From the NCBI GenBank assembly GCA_965644295.1, contig CBFFRP010000298.1, positions 248,001 through 312,000 of the forward strand: a stretch of 64,000 bases of DNA. Reading direction: 5' to 3'. Below the pieces are notes generated by a model, which worked only from the letters and a program-made list of their open reading frames with translations, had not been told where the DNA came from and ran no database searches. A program made the translations under genes and the position numbers. Origin of the DNA: Paraphysomonas bandaiensis (Eukaryota; Chrysophyceae). Of this stretch, positions 44,375 through 56,648 are shown in pieces (position 1 is the first letter of the stretch; every line of letters begins with the position of its first letter).

Positions 44375-45051
44375 CTATATCTGCGAGAATAAATAAGAAC
44401 AATACATGTTTGAATCAGCAAATTAGGAATGTAGTACATATCGACATACCTCGTCGAAGTCGAATCCCATATCCTCTTCCTCTTCCCCACCATCCATTGC
44501 CATATCAATGGCTGTCTGATTGATCTTGGCGGTTGCAGGAAGCTCTCCATATGACTGAAGATTACGAGCCTCCTCGGTGGTATATTTGTGAATAATATCG
44601 GCTTTGCCTTCTTGAAACTCTCTTAAACCGACCAATACAATGTCGCCCTGAATCATGAAAATATACCAATACAATTAAAATTTAAACGATCAATAAAACA
44701 CATACTCTATGTATAAAAGTTAAAACTCACCGTATTAATCCATACTCTTCTTCTCATGGTGCCACGAATAAGACCTTGTCTGGAGACACCATCATAGCAC
44801 TGCAGTTGGACACGTCCTCCACCCAACATACGAACAACTTGAGCATATGCTAAGAAAAATACATATCAAGCTATGTTCCGCTCAATAATGAACACATACC
44901 CTGACCAAACTCTTTGAATAGAAGGTCTCTTCTTGTCTCTTCTAAATTTCCATTCTTTCCACGCTTCACGTTTTTACCACCCTTTCCTGTCAACATGTAT
45001 CAGAGATAACATAAGGATAGTCATCATTAATACACCTTTATTCTTCGGCAT
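44375..45051 (-). CDS. EIF1A: Translation initiation factor eIF1A
   Basis: eIF1A binds the 40S A site and works with eIF1 and eIF5B in scanning and subunit joining. Five exons, 45036-45051, 44900-44986, 44731-44849, 44450-44647 and 44375-44380, sum to 426 nt (141 residues), the normal size. The basic N-terminus [18 protein letters not shown] is typical, followed by an OB fold with [20 protein letters not shown] and [20 protein letters not shown], and [15 protein letters not shown]. The acidic tail ends MGFDFDEI, like the conserved DIDDI end that contacts eIF5B. The last exon codes only Ile and the stop (6 nt). Divergent from the gene at 45698. Confidence 0.95.
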
Positions 45052-45697
45052 GATGAATGTGTTTAATAGATATCTACTTTGCTAAATATAATACTTAACA
45101 CTGACTATATATATATGTATGTATGTATATACGCAGACTGGAAGAGGGAGACGATGGCTCGTTGCCCTACATACACACGATGGGCTTCTTGTGGTGGTGA
45201 TAACAATATGTTCCGGAATTGTACGTACCGGAACGGTTGTCAAATGCTATGAAATGATGGTAATTTTCCTGCCATACAGTGCTGTATACGACTGTATACT
45301 CAGAGGTATACGTGTAGGTGGACATATTTTTGTGAGTAAAGAGAACGTGTACAGTCAATATTAGCCTATCATATAAAAATCATATCAATCAATTGGATGA
45401 AATAAAGAGGGGTGGGAGAAAAAGGGTTGGAAAACCCGTACTTGCATACTGCTGTGTACATACCGTACAGCTGCTCTGTATATTAGCATATAGCTATACG
45501 CGTAGATGTCCATATAAAAAGTCGTTGATATCTACATGTCTATGTATATGTATGTATGGTATCACTCTCTGAGTATATATAGAGGGGTATTAACCAAACT
45601 TTGAATGAGGTTTACTTTAAACAGATCCATAACACTATAAATCTAAATTAATCTAAAGAGATATGTTATAGTATTGATTTGTAGTGGGAGATATACA
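45052..45697. promoter_or_regulatory. Divergent promoter region of eIF1A and the processive GT2 gene
   Basis: A 646-bp spacer with CAGTGCTGTATACGACTGTA near 45277, ATACTGCTGTGTACATACCG near 45450, and TACAGCTGCTCTGTA near 45466. GTATGTATGTATATAC-type runs occur at 45115-45130 and 45540-45560. Confidence 0.45.
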
Positions 45698-48600
45698 ATG
45701 GAAGATAGAAATTATCAGCCTGGAAGACGTAAATCATCCATTGCGAGGTTCTTCGGTCTATCTGAACCACCAAAAGAGAGAGAGGATGAGATGTCTCGTC
45801 GTCTAACAGCAGAAGCTAAACTGGATGGTATATATGAGTGTCCTGAATCTGCTATTGGAATGGATGAGGAGCCATATAATAACAACGAAACAGATATGAA
45901 TGATGAGGAAACTGATTCCCCGTCGAAGCCTGTTGTCAAACGAACGATGTATTCTAGAAATACGAAACAAGGTACAATATTTTCTTCGAATCCAATTGCT
46001 ACGACTGTTCCATTTGACAAAATGATCAAGAAAGAACGGATTGAATTCATTATATGTCTCTTCGTGGTCGCTCTCTGTGGTCCGCTTGTGTTTCGTTATG
46101 CGATGGGCTCTGATCAAGCGGAAAATGATTCCACTGCAGATACCCAGTGGGGTTCCAGGCTTGATGTGGTTGAATGGGTGATACTGTTGGCAATATTTTT
46201 TGATATGGTGAACTCGTTGTTTCGTGGACTACCGATGCTGAGTGGCCGGCCAACTGACCTTGCCTCTAGTCGTACATGTATAGTGGACGGTACTGCAGTG
46301 CTGGGTCTCTGTTCTCCATTTGTTTCCGAAGATGATGCAATTCTCCTTCGCTCGTTATTGGGTCGGACATGCACTGCCTTCCATACGTGTGGAGGAAGAC
46401 ATAATATTCGCGGTTTATATGTGGACACTATTCTCAATGAGAAGCGATACAAAGGCGAAGAGAACCGCAAAAAGCTGTGGTTCGCCTGGATGAGATTTCT
46501 CACGGAGTTAATTAATATCTGTAAGCGCGCAAAGCTGAGGGATGGGACGAACCATATACCACTCCCTAGCAAGGCACCGATTCCCTCTCCCGCTGAGAGC
46601 AATGGCACCAATCGCGCTCAATGTCCTCCAACCCCCACGTCCATTCCTCCAACACCCACTGGTCCTTGTGGTAAGCAGAATGGTGATAGGACTTCATACG
46701 CCTATCCAGTGTCGTACAGCCTTGTTGAAAATCAAATGAGCGTTGGAGATGATGAGTTTGCTGGATGGGATGAAACATTTAAACAGTCTGAATTTGAGGT
46801 GTATTGTGACCCAGACAATATTCGTATTAGCCGTGTCGGAATGATCTCCATAAGTTCACAGGCCGATAGAGGTGCAAACCAAAGTCCTTCTAGCATGTGT
46901 GATAGGGAAAGTAAGGCAAGCATTTCTGCATTTGAGTACAGTCGACCACGTGGAACATCTGTTGATGAAGTCTCTGCTGCGAGACCACGTAGTGTTAGTG
47001 TAGAGAACTCTTTCCGTAGTTTTAGTGTTTTTTCTGAAGCACTACTAGCGCAGCGGAGAAGTATGAGTATGGAGTCAACCACTCTGCCAGAAGGCTTTGC
47101 GTTATCAAATCCGCCGCATGTAAGGGGTGGGCAGGATAAAACTGGTCCTATGAATATGCATAGCAGTACCCGTGCCAGTCCACGATGTAGCCCTAGGTCC
47201 TCACCTAGATTTCAGATGGTGCGTCACTCTTCTGCTCCTGCTGGTGTGCTGCTCCCGCGGGTTCCGGAAGGAAATGAGGACGAGTTGTCAGCATCAAGCC
47301 CACCTCGTCCAATTCGAACCGATGAGTCTCGCGTCAGTGATCTCTCTGATGATAATTTCAATGAGTCCGAGAAGCCAAGTACAGATGAGTCAGATGTTCA
47401 GAAGTATAAATATTTGACGCAGACATCAATGGTTTCAGTAGATTTGAACGACAGTGAGAATAATGGAGAGCCGGAAATTAAAGAAGAGAGTGACTCGTCA
47501 CGCCAATCTGCTGTGAATGATGTGAGTAGTTAAAAATATGACGACCATAACTACTACTATTGCCTGCATTAAACCTACATGCATTGATATGCAATGCCTA
47601 TACTCTTCTGCGCTAGTCTAGCATTTTAAAGTAATAGTACTACTCATAGGTAAGTAGCGGAGGTGAAACGTTTTCGGCTTCGCGAGAGTACTTGACCGGG
47701 AACACTCTTGTCATTGACCTGGTTGACATTGTTCCAATGATTGGATTTCTCAAAGCGTGGCTTAACGTTATTAAGGATAGAGAATGGACGTATGATTACA
47801 CGAACAAAAGGTATACCTAAACAGGGAATAATATTAGAACTGTAAATTTTCGTGAAATGTAATTTATCATTTGTACCCGCTTGGTTATTCATATTTCCAT
47901 GCTTGTCTAAAGAATACATTTTTTGCAGCGATGCACTGGAGCGAATTTTTCTGGCTGCTCCTTTCATAGATTTCTTTCCGGAGGAAGATATTTTGGAAGT
48001 TCACCATCACTTGAGGAATTTGTATGATGCATTTACTGAGTCGCCTCTGGCAGATGGTGTGGATAAGAAAGAACCTTTGTTTCATGACGATTTGACAGAG
48101 ATAAAGTGGTTAATCCGGCGATATGGGCTGCCTGATTGGGATTTGTCATGGAGGTATGTGTAGGTGCCACAGTGTTTATGGGGGTTCAGTTGTATTCGAA
48201 GTGTATTCTCTAATAAGTGTGTAGTCTTTTTAGTCGAGCACGTCTTCGTCCTCTGCCCAAGGACTGCTTTAGGCAAGACGAGGGCCCTCCTCCTGTTTTT
48301 GAATCTACACGGATAAAGCCTGGGTCGATTGTGTGCGCAGTAGCTGACCCTGATGGTGACCCTTCTCAGTATCCAAAAGACTGGTTCAAAGCCAGGTGTG
48401 TACAGTGGTTTATATCATTAGTTATCGTGCTCATTTTGAATCACTTGCTTTACAGGAACAGCACTTACAAAGTAACTCGGTTGGCACACACCAATAATGG
48501 AAACTTTGTATATTTAAAACGCTTTCCGCCGACAGATTTTGATACGAGCGCTCTAAATCGTCTTGAAGATGGGTACGATATATTACTACGTTGCGGACAG

Positions 48601-51193
48601 TCGGAGACACTTCGACTTGATGAAGTGGCGTTGTTGGAACAAAATAGGGGTAAAGCGGGTGCGCTGAATGTATATGCTAGGTATCTTCGGACGAAAGCGG
48701 TACAGTGGGTGGCACAGAACAGTGCGGTCGAAATTTCTACACCCGTGAGACCTGCACAGATATTCATGGGTATTGTGGATGCTAGGCATATGCTCTCTGA
48801 GCCTGGAGTATTCTGGAACGACGCCCTTCCGTATTTCAGTCTGGACAAGAAGTCTAACAAGCCGTCCAAGCGATTCGGAGATCATGATAGTAGCCATCCT
48901 AATTGCATGGTTGTTCAATATCCTCAATATTTTACAAACGTTATTCGTGATGATTATCTGGACAACAAGAATGGATCGTACTACACTATATGGCAGACAT
49001 TGCGTGACTGTGCAAAGAGTACAACATCTAGTGGAACCAACGCCATCTGGTGAGCTGAAACTGCTTTAAGAAGCAGTAAACAACGCGATCTTATGTCATA
49101 ATGTACAGGGAAATTACCAACAGCAGCTTTGAATTTGCGACGTCCTCTCGAATTGAAGATACAGGTGAATAAGATAGTCTGTGCACACATTCACAGCAAC
49201 TTATAATATCATGTTCAGGCACATCCCAAAAGTATTTACATGATGCTATATCTGTTCATATGCCGTGTTTTGTGGCCTGTGGCATTGCGAAACAGACGGA
49301 AGATTATATCGAGGCAGTATACCGCTGGAGTACTGGTGCTGTGGAGCTTTTTTGGAGCACCCTGTTCAGTCCACAACTCTCAGATTTTATATTTTTTGCT
49401 GTGGCCACAATTCTGTTGGGGCTTGCTTGCTTCCACCAATCTGCGTGAGTCAATGCGCATTCCCTTTTGTTATTGTGTTGTACTAACATGTATGCCTTAT
49501 TGTTTCTGCAATTCAGGTTTTGGTATTTTTTGTGGATTGCTATTATCGGCGTGTGCCTGTTCTTAGTAAGTTATTTGATATCGCAATGACAATCACTTAA
49601 CAAATCTCTAGACGGTAGTTGAAAAGCGAGTAGGAAAAAAACCAATTCGTCCATTGGTAGTAACTTCAGTCATTGTTCTGAACACCATGTATTGGATATC
49701 GAACTTGTTATCTGTTGTTTGGACGATTTTAATGCCACTTGAAATAGGTATGCATGTCGCTCAACTAACTGTTCAGAAGTGTTTAGGATAACTTTTTTTT
49801 TCTCTGCAGCTGTGTTTGGTCGGATCCCACTTGCGTCTAGTACCAGTCGATCCATGTTTTGGATGCTCGGGGCTGTTATTTTGCGACTTCCTCCGGTACT
49901 GTAGCTGTCTTCTGTTTTAGGCCTTGCCGATGTATGCTGTGATGTCTGGAATTTCAAATGGCCTGTACTTGACATGTGTTTAATCGTTGCTGATGTAATG
50001 TACTGATGTCAGACCTTCATGGCGGACCGTATGTCGAATATATGTCGCTTCATCAACCCACATACAAAGGAGTGGAATTATAACATGGCACTATGGCGAT
50101 CGTCGCAGCTGTATGCTTGCTCGTTTGCGTATGCACTGCTGTCATTCATTTCAGGTGAACTATACATTCATTGTTTGAACTATTTATTTAGTTTGGGAAC
50201 TATGCTTGCTGAAATTGTTTTGAGATTATTTAATGCATCTTTTCCAGGAACCCGGAATGCTATCGGGGCCTATTCGACAGATAAGTGAGTACTTGACAGA
50301 GCTTGCTGACGTTACCTTGATAATTCATTTTCTGTGTATAGAGATCTGACTATGTGGTCTTCATTTCGAGTTCCTGATTCGGCATTTTCTGAGGTGTGAT
50401 CGAAATGAAGTATCTTTCGTATCAGGCGAACTAATATGATTTTTATTCTTTTAATATAGGCGAAGGAGAAGCTCTATGGACATATAACTTGTTGTTCACT
50501 CGAGTATATGCGAGATCTACGACATTATGTTGTGCTTTGTGTTCGGTGCGTCTGTGTACATGTTACTGTGTACTATCAAATATAAGTTGATGTTTTATTA
50601 GGAGTGTTTTGGCATCTTTATGCATGCCAGACGTGCTCACAAAGTGGTATGCCTCAGCTCTACTACTATTTCAGGTATGATGTTTGCACATGCGACAAAA
50701 GTTTTGCTACGTGTGTATCTGCTTGCTCCATGTACTGTATATTGTACGTCGTGCTGCATTGTTCACTGTAAAAAAGTTTGTAGAAGGAGTCATATGACAC
50801 TGTTGTTGAAGTATGCTCTACATATACCTTTTTAACCGTGTTGTTGTTGGTGGTGATGTACTTCAGTTGGCGTGTCTGCTGGTGTCGACAATTGTTACAA
50901 ACAAAGACTCTTCAGTTGGAATCACTGTAACTTTAATCGTTTGCGGAATGAATATATTCCTGGTATGTCACATGTAGCGCAATTTGTAGTGAGACTGATA
51001 TATACTACACACTTATGCGCAGGTGTTTGATATTGCGATGCTTTTGTGCCCTTCACTTGAGAATGTGGTTGGCCGTCCTGCACGACCTGAGTATGTATTT
51101 GGGTTTGTTGGAGTGCTTGTGATTGCTTCCATTCTACTGTCTTCTGTGCTTACCCTTCCACAAATGGGCCGTTTCTTATTTTTGAATGTATAG
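45698..51193 (+). CDS. Large processive GT2 glycosyltransferase (cellulose-synthase superfamily)
   Basis: The 608-codon first exon (45698-47521) is followed by about 18 small exons; the stop in its frame is inside an intron (GTGAGT donor at 47522, acceptor ending 47649) that joins in phase. Further exons include 47650-47810, 47929-48153, 48234-48395, 48456-49049, 49109-49164, 49219-49444, 49517-49565 and 49612-49747, to TAG 51191-51193; about 1400 residues. Two membrane segments lie at residues about 114-176. A Ser/Pro-rich linker is followed by the GT2 core: KAGALNVYARYL, IFMGIVDARHM, VVQYPQYFTNV, SSGTNAIWEIT, RIEDTGTSQKYLHDA and EAVYRWSTGAVELFW. These correspond to the KAGALN, DxD, TED and QxxRW blocks of processive enzymes. 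At least eight further membrane segments follow. Probably a plasma-membrane or Golgi polysaccharide synthase. Sites after 49747 are approximate. Confidence 0.8.
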
Positions 51194-51560
51194 TGATCAT
51201 TGTGTAATAAATTCTCTGCTGTTTTTAACTGTTCTATCTACCATATAATTGACAATTATTTTCGACATACATCGCAGCCATACGAACGATATTATCAAAA
51301 ACTAGTCATGCGTTATGACGAATAGCCATACCTGTGAAATGATGTAGCAAAGACGTGAATGTACTATATCAGAAAAGGTGTCATTATAGTTATTTATATA
51401 TATAACAACTGTAGAATTCTAACAGCGGAAGTCATTGTATCGCATATCACATTGTTTTGTCAGTGAAGCACAGTTTTTAGTGGATGTCTGATTATTAGCA
51501 ATAATAGGCTTGTAGGTGTCAGAACTAATGTAGCTTAACAATTGAACTAACTAGTGCTTT
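51194..51560. other. AT-rich intergenic, no gene seen
   Basis: 3' flank of the GT2 gene up to the foldback element. Confidence 0.4.
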
Positions 51561-51564
51561 ACTC

Positions 51565-52095
51565 TGATATCCTACTATTTGCCGATACGAAAACTGCTTG
51601 TGCGTCACCACAAGCACCAAAAGTGCAACCACTTTCGCTCTCTGTCTTCAGCAGGCAGTCCAATACCCGGATACCCTTGAGCTTGGCGCATTCCCGGATG
51701 CCTGTTTATTTGTCAAGGCCCAAAGATGCCCTCAACAAAGTCGGACTCACACCTTTTCGTGATGTTCTGCGGGATAAGTACCGGAGAGATTCTCTCTGAG
51801 AAACTAACGTAAGCCCACTCATAGCCGAATGCTTGTGTGGTACAAGGGACACCAATAAGTGTCACTTGTGTAGATAGACGTTTTTGGGACCTGACGAATA
51901 AACAGGCATCCGGGAATGGGCCCACCTCAAGGGCATCCGGGACAGGGCCCACCTGAAGGGTAACCGGGGTATTGGGCTGCCTGCTGAAGTCAAGCATCCG
52001 GGATGTTCACCTTAAGAACTCAGAGCGGAAGTGGTCGCACCTTGGTGCTTGCGGCGACGCACAAGCAGCTTCCGTAGCGTTAAATAGTAGGATAA
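51565..52095. mobile_element. Foldback (long inverted repeat) element related to family B
   Basis: The outer arms 51565-51638 and 52022-52095 are inverted copies of the family B block (CCTACTATTT... and ...AAATAGTAGG, with CTTGTGCGTCACCACAAGCA against CTTGCGGCGACGCACAAGCA). Inner arms 51639-51725 and about 51888-51995 are also inverted, through TTCAGCAGGCAGTCCAATACCC and GGCATCCGGGAAT. The element could fold on itself almost completely. No transposase frame is present. Confidence 0.75.
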
Positions 52096-52360
52096 AAAAA
52101 GTTTGTACTGATTAGTTAAAGGTAGAGGTCTAACTAGTTTGTCTAACATTCATCTAGCTACTAAGTTGGTGCAGATTTTTAACACCTATTGCTAAATAAT
52201 AAGACTTTCAATATAGGCCCAAAGATGTTTACACAAGCTATATGAGTGTGGGCAGAAATTATCTGCCGACAGTATAATATGTAGAAATATCTCCGGTACT
52301 TTTATCTTCTTCTAGAACACCACGATAAGGTGTGAGAGGCCGACTTTGTCAAGGGAGTGA
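52096..52360. repeat. Family B right end followed by an inverted piece of the foldback element
   Basis: 52096-52215 continues the family B order to TAATAAGACTTTCAATATA. From 52215 to about 52350, GGCCCAAAGATG is repeated and TCTCCGGTACTT...AAGGTGTGAG is the reverse complement of 51725-51790. Confidence 0.55.
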
Positions 52361-54832
52361 AGTACTTAATTAGTGTTGTGGATTTCACTAAACAACATAT
52401 TATACTAAATATAATCATTTACAAAAAGCTACACACAATATGGATATCTGACTAGTGTAGTTAGTACGAGAAGAAGGTGCGTCATGCAAAGCCCCAAATA
52501 TATAACTCTACTGTAATTGGAGAACAGTATATTAAAGATCTGATTATTACATGAGAGAACTTATTGCATTTATCTATTACTCTAGACTAGTGGTAAATGG
52601 AGAATAGCAATGATAACTGGAGCCCTAACCATAAAATTCGATAAGAGCATTTTTTGCAAACAATGAAACAAGAGTGTAATCTATTTGAATTGCAGATAAG
52701 TATACTAGAAAAGAAATGGTACCACAATATGACCTCATAAGGGGGTGTTGGCGACATGAATCATGCACAAATAGATATCCACCTAATACAATGGTCTGGG
52801 TCCGAAATCCGAAACTATGGGATCTATTATTGGACCTCGTCACAGAGTTGAGGGGTTGAAAATCAAGTCATTAGATATTTTCAGTTTACAATGACAAGGT
52901 TGACTAGGATGACTAGGTGTTTGTGGAATTCACATTGCCATCAGGAGATATTTTTTCTAGAATTATTTATTATTTTCACTAGTTTTTACACCAAAACTCC
53001 TGTGTGATCAGGTAATTCATCCATTTTGACTAGGTTGAGTAATATTTCTCATTCATTAGTACGCATGTCTGGTTAAGAAAACTGCCTTCATTATCTGAAA
53101 CTATTGTCTGACCACCCGGAGATTCAATACTGGTAATTACTTCATAGAACTATCATTATACTAGGAGAACAGCAACAACAGACGGAACAACGTTGAACAC
53201 TTACTGATTACTGAGAGTCCACACCTTAATATTTTACAAGGAGCATACGAGAATGGGGTGATTGTCAGACAACCTCTGTGATGCTCTAAATCTAACACTA
53301 CAACAGCCAAACACCCCCACGAGAATAGCAATGGCCTTATTGACACCCCAACGTACACTGAGAATCGACACACTGGCCCCAACACTTTTCAAACCATCTT
53401 CACTGATCCTATAAGCAGGACACCCTGACTCAGCGTACCCTCATTAGACAGAAACACTCGGCAAGCGCACTGCGACTATCTGAGTGCCAACGAATTGGAA
53501 TGGCATCACTGTCAGACCAACACCATCCCGGGGCGTCTCAAAACGCGAACCATAAGCATAAGAACTCCTAGGCACAATCATGGCACTCATTCTCTCATCA
53601 TCCACTCCGAACTCCATATTTGTCACCAGCTTCAATTTTAAAGCTATAAGACCTCAATATCATAAGCTCTTATTACAAGGGGATGAGCACTTGGGCACTA
53701 TTTCCAAAGAGAATTCTTGCTACCAGAAGAGCCTGCACAAGAAGAGAATTTCAGTCAAACCGCTCCAGAAGTTAGGTATAATGTCGTTTCAAGACACAGT
53801 AGAATATCTGTAGTTGCATCAAGAGCAAGGAAGAGATTCAAAGTTGACATTCTCATTATCACGTTTGATAATAGCCATACATGCAATACAATTTTGTGTC
53901 CCTGACTTATTGCTAACGAATTCTAGCAGACAGAAAAAACACATATTAAATAAAAAGGTGATATAATAAGCACCAGTTTACAATGTATATCGATAGTTAA
54001 ACCTATCGACGACGTTTTTTGAAGCAGTTAACAACTTTAATCTTCCATGACGATAATGCTATTAAGATACATACATGACCTGAGATCGTTTCTATGCAGA
54101 TATATCCACTGAATCAACTTGAGACTGTTGCATTAATACATATGTATAAGTAGGGTTCAATGCATGAGTGTGCACAGTCAACAGTCTCTAAAGGCCTCTA
54201 GATAGTTATATCTGAACCACAGATAGTTCAGACAACAAGAACAGGATTACTTAGTCACTAAGAGTTATTGATATCCTGCTCCATCATAGTCATGAGCATC
54301 CACCCCCAGCATATCATGTAAGATCTTTGATTTGGTTATCATATGCAAAATATCCCCAATTTTCATACTTTGCTGTACTGTATATTGACGTACAGAGTAC
54401 ATAGAAATACAGTATATCAGTCTAAAAATTAGCCTTTTTCGTTGTTTGTATAGTGCATAAAACAAAAAACTTGGATTTTTTTTGACTGATCGACAACATG
54501 TGCGTAACATTCTTGTAACTCTCCTATAAATCATAATGAAACGGCTATAAGTCCAAAACACCACACAATAAACTATGGAACAACTCGATAGTATGGAACT
54601 GTACGTATATATATCATACTCATACATACATACATACAGACAGTCATACACACATACAGACAGACACACATACATATTCAACGTCGAGGAGATATTAACG
54701 TATCCTCATTACTTAACATACATATATACATCACATAGAGCAGCTTCGAGTAGCTCATATTCTCTATATCCTCATAAGGTGTGATATTTATTGTTTACAT
54801 CATCTTATTTCAACAAACTAGACGATATAACT
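52361..54832. other. Repeat-rich intergenic; weak coding-like stretch at 53444-53905
   Basis: 52534-52592 repeats the block at 25315-25378. 52890-53045 has inverted relatives of the 42010 AACCTAGTCA repeat. 53444-53635 (-) and 53580-53905 (+) are open for 60-77 codons but I recognise no family and cannot extend them by splicing. 54600-54690 is a CATA/CAGA-rich microsatellite in the probable 5' region of the bactofilin gene. Confidence 0.4.
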
Positions 54833-55978
54833 ATGAGTGGCCCGCCCCCTCCTCCACGAAACAAACACAGGAATAGTACACACAAACAATCCCGACATCA
54901 ATCACAAGAAGAATACGACAACTATCGTGACCAACAAAGTGCTGTCACTGGTGCAGGATATAACGTATACAATCACTCATATGTGCTGTATATGTTGGCT
55001 GATAGTTTCTACAGGCAGTGCGACAGAGAAATGCTGTAGATGTATATGAACATGGTCAATACGGAGGGGCAAATGTAAGCCATCAGGATGAAAGTCACCA
55101 CGACGAGGCGAACATGCACCAATATGATGATATTGAGTCCGAATCGTATGATTGTTCTACAGACCCCATCTCGCCTGTTCACTTACTGGTGCGTACAGGC
55201 CTGACTATGTTTGCTTTTGTATTTGTTAATTTTTGGTGCATTATTAATATGAATATAGAGTAATCTACGTATTGTATCAGGATAGTACACCCGAAACAAC
55301 GATTGGAATTAATGTGGTAGTCAGGGGCGAGTTGGAATTTGAGTCTCTTTTGCGGATTGATGGCTTGTTCACTGGGAAATTGATATCTAAGGTGAATACT
55401 TTCTTCAATATGTGTACCAAAAGTTATATAAGTATTAGGGCGATCTTATTATCGGTTCACAAGGGAAGCTAGTGGGTAACGTGACAGATATGGGTTCCCT
55501 GCTTGTGGACGGTAAAATCGTCGGAAATATCAATGTAGGGCGTGTGTGCTTACGAGGCCAAGCATCTGTGTTTGGCGACATTACGTGCAAGTCAATCCAG
55601 GTAGAGCCAACGGTGGTTATGGTCGGAAAGGTCAATATTCATTCTGAAGCGCCTCAGCGTATAGACTCTGATGGTAATGTGGTCGCCTCTGTGCCAGAGA
55701 CACAGGTGGAACCCAAGAGAAAAAATTCTTCCCATGCACAAGGTGATAGAAAGAAGAGTGAAAATGCAGTCGATGGTGAGAAGATGATTGCAGCTGAGCT
55801 CGCAGCAGCAAAGGTAAAAGAACAAGATAAGCAGCGTGAAATTAGCGATAGGGCTGCACAGAAACAAAGAGAAGAAAGGGAGATGGCTGAAGAAAAGAAA
55901 AAAAGGGAGGAGGAGGACTCTAGAAAATTTACGTTTGAGAAAATTAACATTGGTTCACATGAAAGTGGGGACACGTAA
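54833..55978 (+). CDS. Bactofilin-domain cytoskeletal protein
   Basis: Four exons, 54833-54950, 55019-55188, 55281-55391 and 55439-55978, sum to 939 nt, 312 residues. Residues about 97-195 form a bactofilin (polymer-forming, DUF583) domain of short right-handed beta-helix repeats. The repeats read TTIGINVVVRGELEFESLL, RIDGLFTGKLISKGDLIIG, GKLVGNVTDMGSLLVDGKI, VGNINVGRVCLRGQASVFGD and ITCKSIQVEPTVVMVGKV. The periodic hydrophobic-x-Gly pattern is the family signature. The N-terminus is Pro-, His- and Asp-rich; the C-terminus (about residues 235-290) is a Lys/Glu/Arg coiled coil. In bacteria these proteins self-assemble into filaments without nucleotides. The three introns, including two inside the domain region, show it is a true nuclear gene and not bacterial contamination. 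Confidence 0.87.
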
Positions 55979-56648
55979 TTACGTTTACGTTTGAGATCAG
56001 TGGCAAGAGCCGGAAGAAAGTGGGGACACGTAATTAATTTATGTATCATAATAAATTAGGCATGCTTAATATTGGTATTGATAGTACTCATAAAATATCA
56101 GAGTAAAAAAGATTGAAGTCGTTTTCTGTGCTCTTGTTGCTCTGAAAAATGGAAAAGTACTTTAAAATTTAATCACACTAAAGCATAAAAAATAATAACT
56201 TGTTAATAATTATTATTGGTCTTGAATATATTATTATTATTTCTTTTTTGCGTGCAATATATTGTTGCCTGGCGCTGATAACAAGTAGTCTAAGTTTCAA
56301 GTAGCTTATTTCTCATGTAACATGTAAACAATATCGTATGTATGAAACTACTGTGCAGTATGTCGTTTGTTACCATAACACAACGAAATGTAATATAGTA
56401 TATATACCTAAGAGTAAGCGGAGTAGAATCTGATAGTAACCCATCTAGGCTGCCAAAAACGAAACAAACATAATTTGAATTGTTTATTTATTAGTACGTG
56501 TCTGTCTTCCAAAATTTAATTGAATCTGCGAAACCCATAGAGTGTAGGAGGTAAAGCAAATTTATAGAGAATATGGTGCTCACAAATATTGTTTGCAATA
56601 ATATTCAAGGAGGCAGAATTGTCTTCAATAGAAGTATTCCAGCATTCA
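55979..56648. other. Convergent intergenic region, no gene seen
   Basis: AT-rich. Only a short direct repeat of ACGTTTACGTTTGAGA and AGTGGGGACACGTAATTA near the bactofilin stop is notable (55960-56036). Confidence 0.45.

Noticed and set aside
47522-47649. Gene end at the stop after 47521
   Set aside because: A GTGAGT donor at 47522 and an acceptor ending at 47649 join the first exon in phase to the GT2 core exons.
53161-53635. Two minus-strand frames that look slightly gene-like
   Set aside because: No recognisable domain, and I could not join them with plausible splice sites.
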